64,000 nt of DNA, from the NCBI RefSeq assembly GCF_030816615.1, contig NZ_JAUSYD010000001.1, positions 3,990,501 through 4,054,500 of the forward strand, written 5' to 3'. The DNA is from Streptomyces sp. B1I3. Lineage in GTDB: Bacteria; Actinomycetota; Actinomycetes; Streptomycetales; Streptomycetaceae. This document shows positions 59,053-64,000 of this stretch, piece after piece. How positions within the stretch are numbered: position 1 is the stretch's first letter; each line of letters opens with the position of its first letter. Under the pieces are notes generated by a model that was not told the origin of the DNA, searched no databases, and saw nothing but the letters and a program-made list of their open reading frames with translations. The position numbers and the translations under genes are program-made.

Positions 59053-61098
59053 GTGGCCGATTCCGGCAACCCCAACGAGAACATTTCCTCCACAGCCGGT
59101 GAGCACGGCGAGGTAACCGCCTCGTACGACGCCAGCGCGATCACGGTCCTCGAAGGCCTGGACGCGGTCCGCAAGCGACCTGGCATGTACATCGGCTCGA
59201 CCGGTGAGCGCGGTCTCCACCACCTCGTGCAGGAGGTCGTCGACAACTCGGTCGACGAGGCGATGGCCGGGCACGCGGACACCATCGACGTCACGATCCT
59301 CGCCGACGGCGGGGTGCGCGTGATCGACAACGGCCGCGGTATCCCGGTCGGTATCGTGCCGTCCGAAGGCAAGCCGGCCGTCGAGGTCGTGCTCACCGTC
59401 CTGCACGCGGGCGGAAAGTTCGGCGGCGGCGGATACGCCGTCTCCGGTGGTCTGCACGGCGTCGGTGTGTCCGTCGTCAACGCCCTGTCCACACGGGTCT
59501 CCGTCGAGGTCAGGACGGACGGCTACCGCTGGACCCAGGACTACAAGCTCGGCGTCCCGACCGCCCCGCTGGCCCGCCACGAGGCCACGGAGGAAACGGG
59601 GACGACCGTCACCTTCTGGGCCGACGGCGACGTCTTCGAGACGACCGACTACTCCTTCGAGACGCTCTCACGCCGCTTCCAGGAGATGGCGTTCCTCAAC
59701 AAGGGACTCACCCTCAAGCTCACGGACGAGCGCGAGGCGGCGAAGGCCACGGTGGGCGCGGACAGCGCCGCGGCGGTCGACGTCCCCGACGAGGAGTCGA
59801 CCCGCACGGTCACGTACCACTACGAGAACGGCATCGTCGACTTCGTCAAGTACCTCAACTCCCGCAAGGGTGACCTGATTCACCAGTCCGTGATCGACAT
59901 CGAGGCCGAGGACAAGGAGCGACTCCTCTCGGCCGAGATCGCCATGCAGTGGAACACGCAGTACACGGAGGGCGTCTACTCCTTCGCCAACGCGATCCAC
60001 ACGCACGAGGGCGGTACGCACGAGGAGGGCTTCCGTGCGGCGCTGACCTCGCTGGTCAACCGGTACGCGCGTGACAAGAAGCTGCTGCGCGAGAAGGACG
60101 ACAACCTCACCGGTGAGGACGTCCGCGAGGGTCTGACGGCGATCATCTCGGTCAAGCTGGGCGAGCCGCAGTTCGAGGGCCAGACGAAGACCAAGCTGGG
60201 CAACACGGAGGCCAAGACCTTCGTGCAGAAGGTCGTGCACGAGCAGCTGACGGACTGGTTCGACCGGAACCCCAACGAGGCCGCCGACATCATCCGCAAG
60301 GGCATCGCGGCGTCGACCGCCCGGGTGGCGGCCCGCAAGGCCCGCGACCTGACGCGCCGCAAGGGGCTCCTGGAGAGCGCCTCGCTGCCCGGCAAGCTGA
60401 GCGACTGCCAGTCCAACGACCCGACGAAGTGCGAGATCTTCATCGTCGAGGGTGACTCCGCCGGTGGTTCGGCGAAGTCCGGCCGTAACCCGATGTACCA
60501 GGCGATCCTGCCGATCCGAGGCAAGATCCTGAACGTCGAGAAGGCCCGGATCGACAAGATCCTGCAGAACACCGAGGTCCAGGCACTCATCTCCGCCTTC
60601 GGTACCGGTGTCCACGAGGACTTCGACATCGAGAAGCTCCGCTATCACAAGATCATTCTGATGGCGGACGCCGACGTCGACGGCCAGCACATCAACACCC
60701 TGCTGCTGACGTTCCTGTTCCGGTTCATGCGACCGCTGGTGGAGTCCGGGCACGTGTATCTCTCGCGCCCGCCGCTCTACAAGATCAAGTGGGGCCGTGA
60801 CGACTTCGAGTACGCGTACTCGGACCGTGAGCGGGACGCGCTGGTGGAGCTCGGCAAGCAGAGCGGCAAGCGGATCAGGGAGGACTCGATCCAGCGCTTC
60901 AAGGGTCTCGGTGAGATGAACGCCGAGGAGCTGCGCATCACGACGATGGACCAGGACCACCGTGTTCTCGGCCAGGTGACGCTGGACGACGCGGCACAGG
61001 CCGACGACCTGTTCTCCGTGCTGATGGGCGAGGACGTCGAGGCGCGGCGTTCGTTCATCCAGCGCAACGCCAAGGACGTCCGCTTCCTCGACATCTGA
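59053..61098 (+). CDS. gyrB: DNA gyrase subunit B
   Basis: 681 residues from GTG 59053 (MADSGNPNENISS), with GAAAGGG 7 bases upstream; this matches the S. coelicolor start. The ATPase (GHKL) domain has VVDNSVDEAMAGHAD, DNGRGIPVGI and SGGLHGVGVSVVNALS; the TOPRIM domain has FIVEGDSAGGSAKSGRNP and the metal-binding DADVDGQHI. Supplies ATP-driven strand passage with GyrA. In-frame codons upstream (from 58858) are probably leader. Confidence 0.97.
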   Translation: MADSGNPNENISSTAGEHGEVTASYDASAITVLEGLDAVRKRPGMYIGSTGERGLHHLVQEVVDNSVDEAMAGHADTIDVTILADGGVRVIDNGRGIPVGIVPSEGKPAVEVVLTVLHAGGKFGGGGYAVSGGLHGVGVSVVNALSTRVSVEVRTDGYRWTQDYKLGVPTAPLARHEATEETGTTVTFWADGDVFETTDYSFETLSRRFQEMAFLNKGLTLKLTDEREAAKATVGADSAAAVDVPDEESTRTVTYHYENGIVDFVKYLNSRKGDLIHQSVIDIEAEDKERLLSAEIAMQWNTQYTEGVYSFANAIHTHEGGTHEEGFRAALTSLVNRYARDKKLLREKDDNLTGEDVREGLTAIISVKLGEPQFEGQTKTKLGNTEAKTFVQKVVHEQLTDWFDRNPNEAADIIRKGIAASTARVAARKARDLTRRKGLLESASLPGKLSDCQSNDPTKCEIFIVEGDSAGGSAKSGRNPMYQAILPIRGKILNVEKARIDKILQNTEVQALISAFGTGVHEDFDIEKLRYHKIILMADADVDGQHINTLLLTFLFRFMRPLVESGHVYLSRPPLYKIKWGRDDFEYAYSDRERDALVELGKQSGKRIREDSIQRFKGLGEMNAEELRITTMDQDHRVLGQVTLDDAAQADDLFSVLMGEDVEARRSFIQRNAKDVRFLDI

Positions 61099-61144
61099 GT
61101 CGGCCGCACAAGCAAGCCGCAGCTCGAAAGGACTTTGACCAGAA

Positions 61145-63772
<2,628 letters not shown>

Positions 63773-63775
63773 AGC

Positions 63776-64000
63776 GTGAGTGGAGCCACGGGCGCCGGTT
63801 CGGCCGCTTCCGGAGCAGGTACGAACGGCGCCCGTGGCTCTGCCACGGACTCCCAAGGGGGCACTGTGACGGACACTCGGGGACCTCAGCCCCAGTACGA
63901 GGGCTACGCGACCGGGCCGTTGCCCGGCGAGCGGGAGCCCGCAGCGGGCCAGGCGGGGCCCTACCACCCGCCGCAGGCGTATCCGTCCCCCGCGGGCGGT
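63776..64000 (+). CDS. DUF3566-type protein, N-terminal part (cut by window)
   Basis: The GTG at 63776 lies three bases after the gyrA stop and opens a frame beginning VSGATGAGSAASGAGTNGAR, then a Pro/Gly/Gln-rich low-complexity part. This matches the N-terminal tail of the actinobacterial DUF3566 membrane protein that follows gyrA in Streptomyces. The membrane domain lies beyond the window, so identity rests on position and tail composition. Confidence 0.7.
   Translation, partial: MSGATGAGSAASGAGTNGARGSATDSQGGTVTDTRGPQPQYEGYATGPLPGEREPAAGQAGPYHPPQAYPSPAGG

Overview
The window is a high-G+C actinobacterial chromosome segment, almost certainly from a Streptomyces. SsgA and SsgR (found in sporulating actinomycetes), GTG starts, SigR-type promoter signals, Streptomyces-type parS sites (GTTTCACGTGAAAC) and DnaA boxes of the TTGTCCACA type all point that way. 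It holds the replication origin and the long left flank of the origin; no prophage, insertion sequence, CRISPR array or biosynthetic cluster is visible.

Layout. 1-16.6 kb is a mixed housekeeping and accessory arm: thiC with a TPP riboswitch (cut at the left edge), a YibE/F membrane protein, ssgA-ssgR, small membrane and cupin proteins, a PLP enzyme of the cystathionine gamma-lyase family, a LysR gene broken by an in-frame stop, a Nudix protein, a divergent MarR/MFS pair, a serine hydrolase, a RibD-like reductase and a small decayed-looking patch (15.2-16.6 kb). 16.6-22.5 kb carries dnaB, a frameshifted MATE transporter gene and the rpsF-ssb-rpsR-rplI operon. 22.6-36.9 kb is rich in cell-envelope functions: femX with an alanine-racemase-like partner, a GT87-like membrane protein, a class A penicillin-binding protein, padR-ino1, an MFS protein, the CCA-adding enzyme and a DUF6049 exported protein. 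37-44.6 kb is the conserved actinobacterial order murJ, pseudokinase, ECF sigma (sigM), anti-sigma, trxB, trxA. 44.6-51.5 kb runs leftward: GNAT, small ORF, parB-parA, rsmG, jag, yidC, yidD, rnpA, rpmH. 51.9-64 kb runs rightward: dnaA, oriC, dnaN, gnd, recF, a DciA-like gene, gyrB, gyrA and the start of a DUF3566-type gene.

How it works together. DnaA, its origin, the clamp DnaN, helicase DnaB, the probable helicase loader (DciA-like), SSB and both gyrase subunits cover initiation and topology. ParA, ParB and nine parS sites cover segregation; all nine lie on the parAB side of oriC in this window, and several are built into terminators or coding sequence. The origin has about 17 DnaA-box-like sequences, and its dnaN-proximal end carries CTA triplets directly after two boxes, which fits the DnaA-trio unwinding element described in Bacillus. 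Further DnaA boxes lie before dnaA, before parA and between dnaB and the MATE gene.

I did not find a wholly new multi-gene system. The best leads are the candidate DnaA-trio, the extra DnaA-box clusters, a 31-base perfect palindrome that looks like a PadR operator controlling padR-ino1, two broken genes, and a chimeric HTH-containing ORF in the accessory patch.
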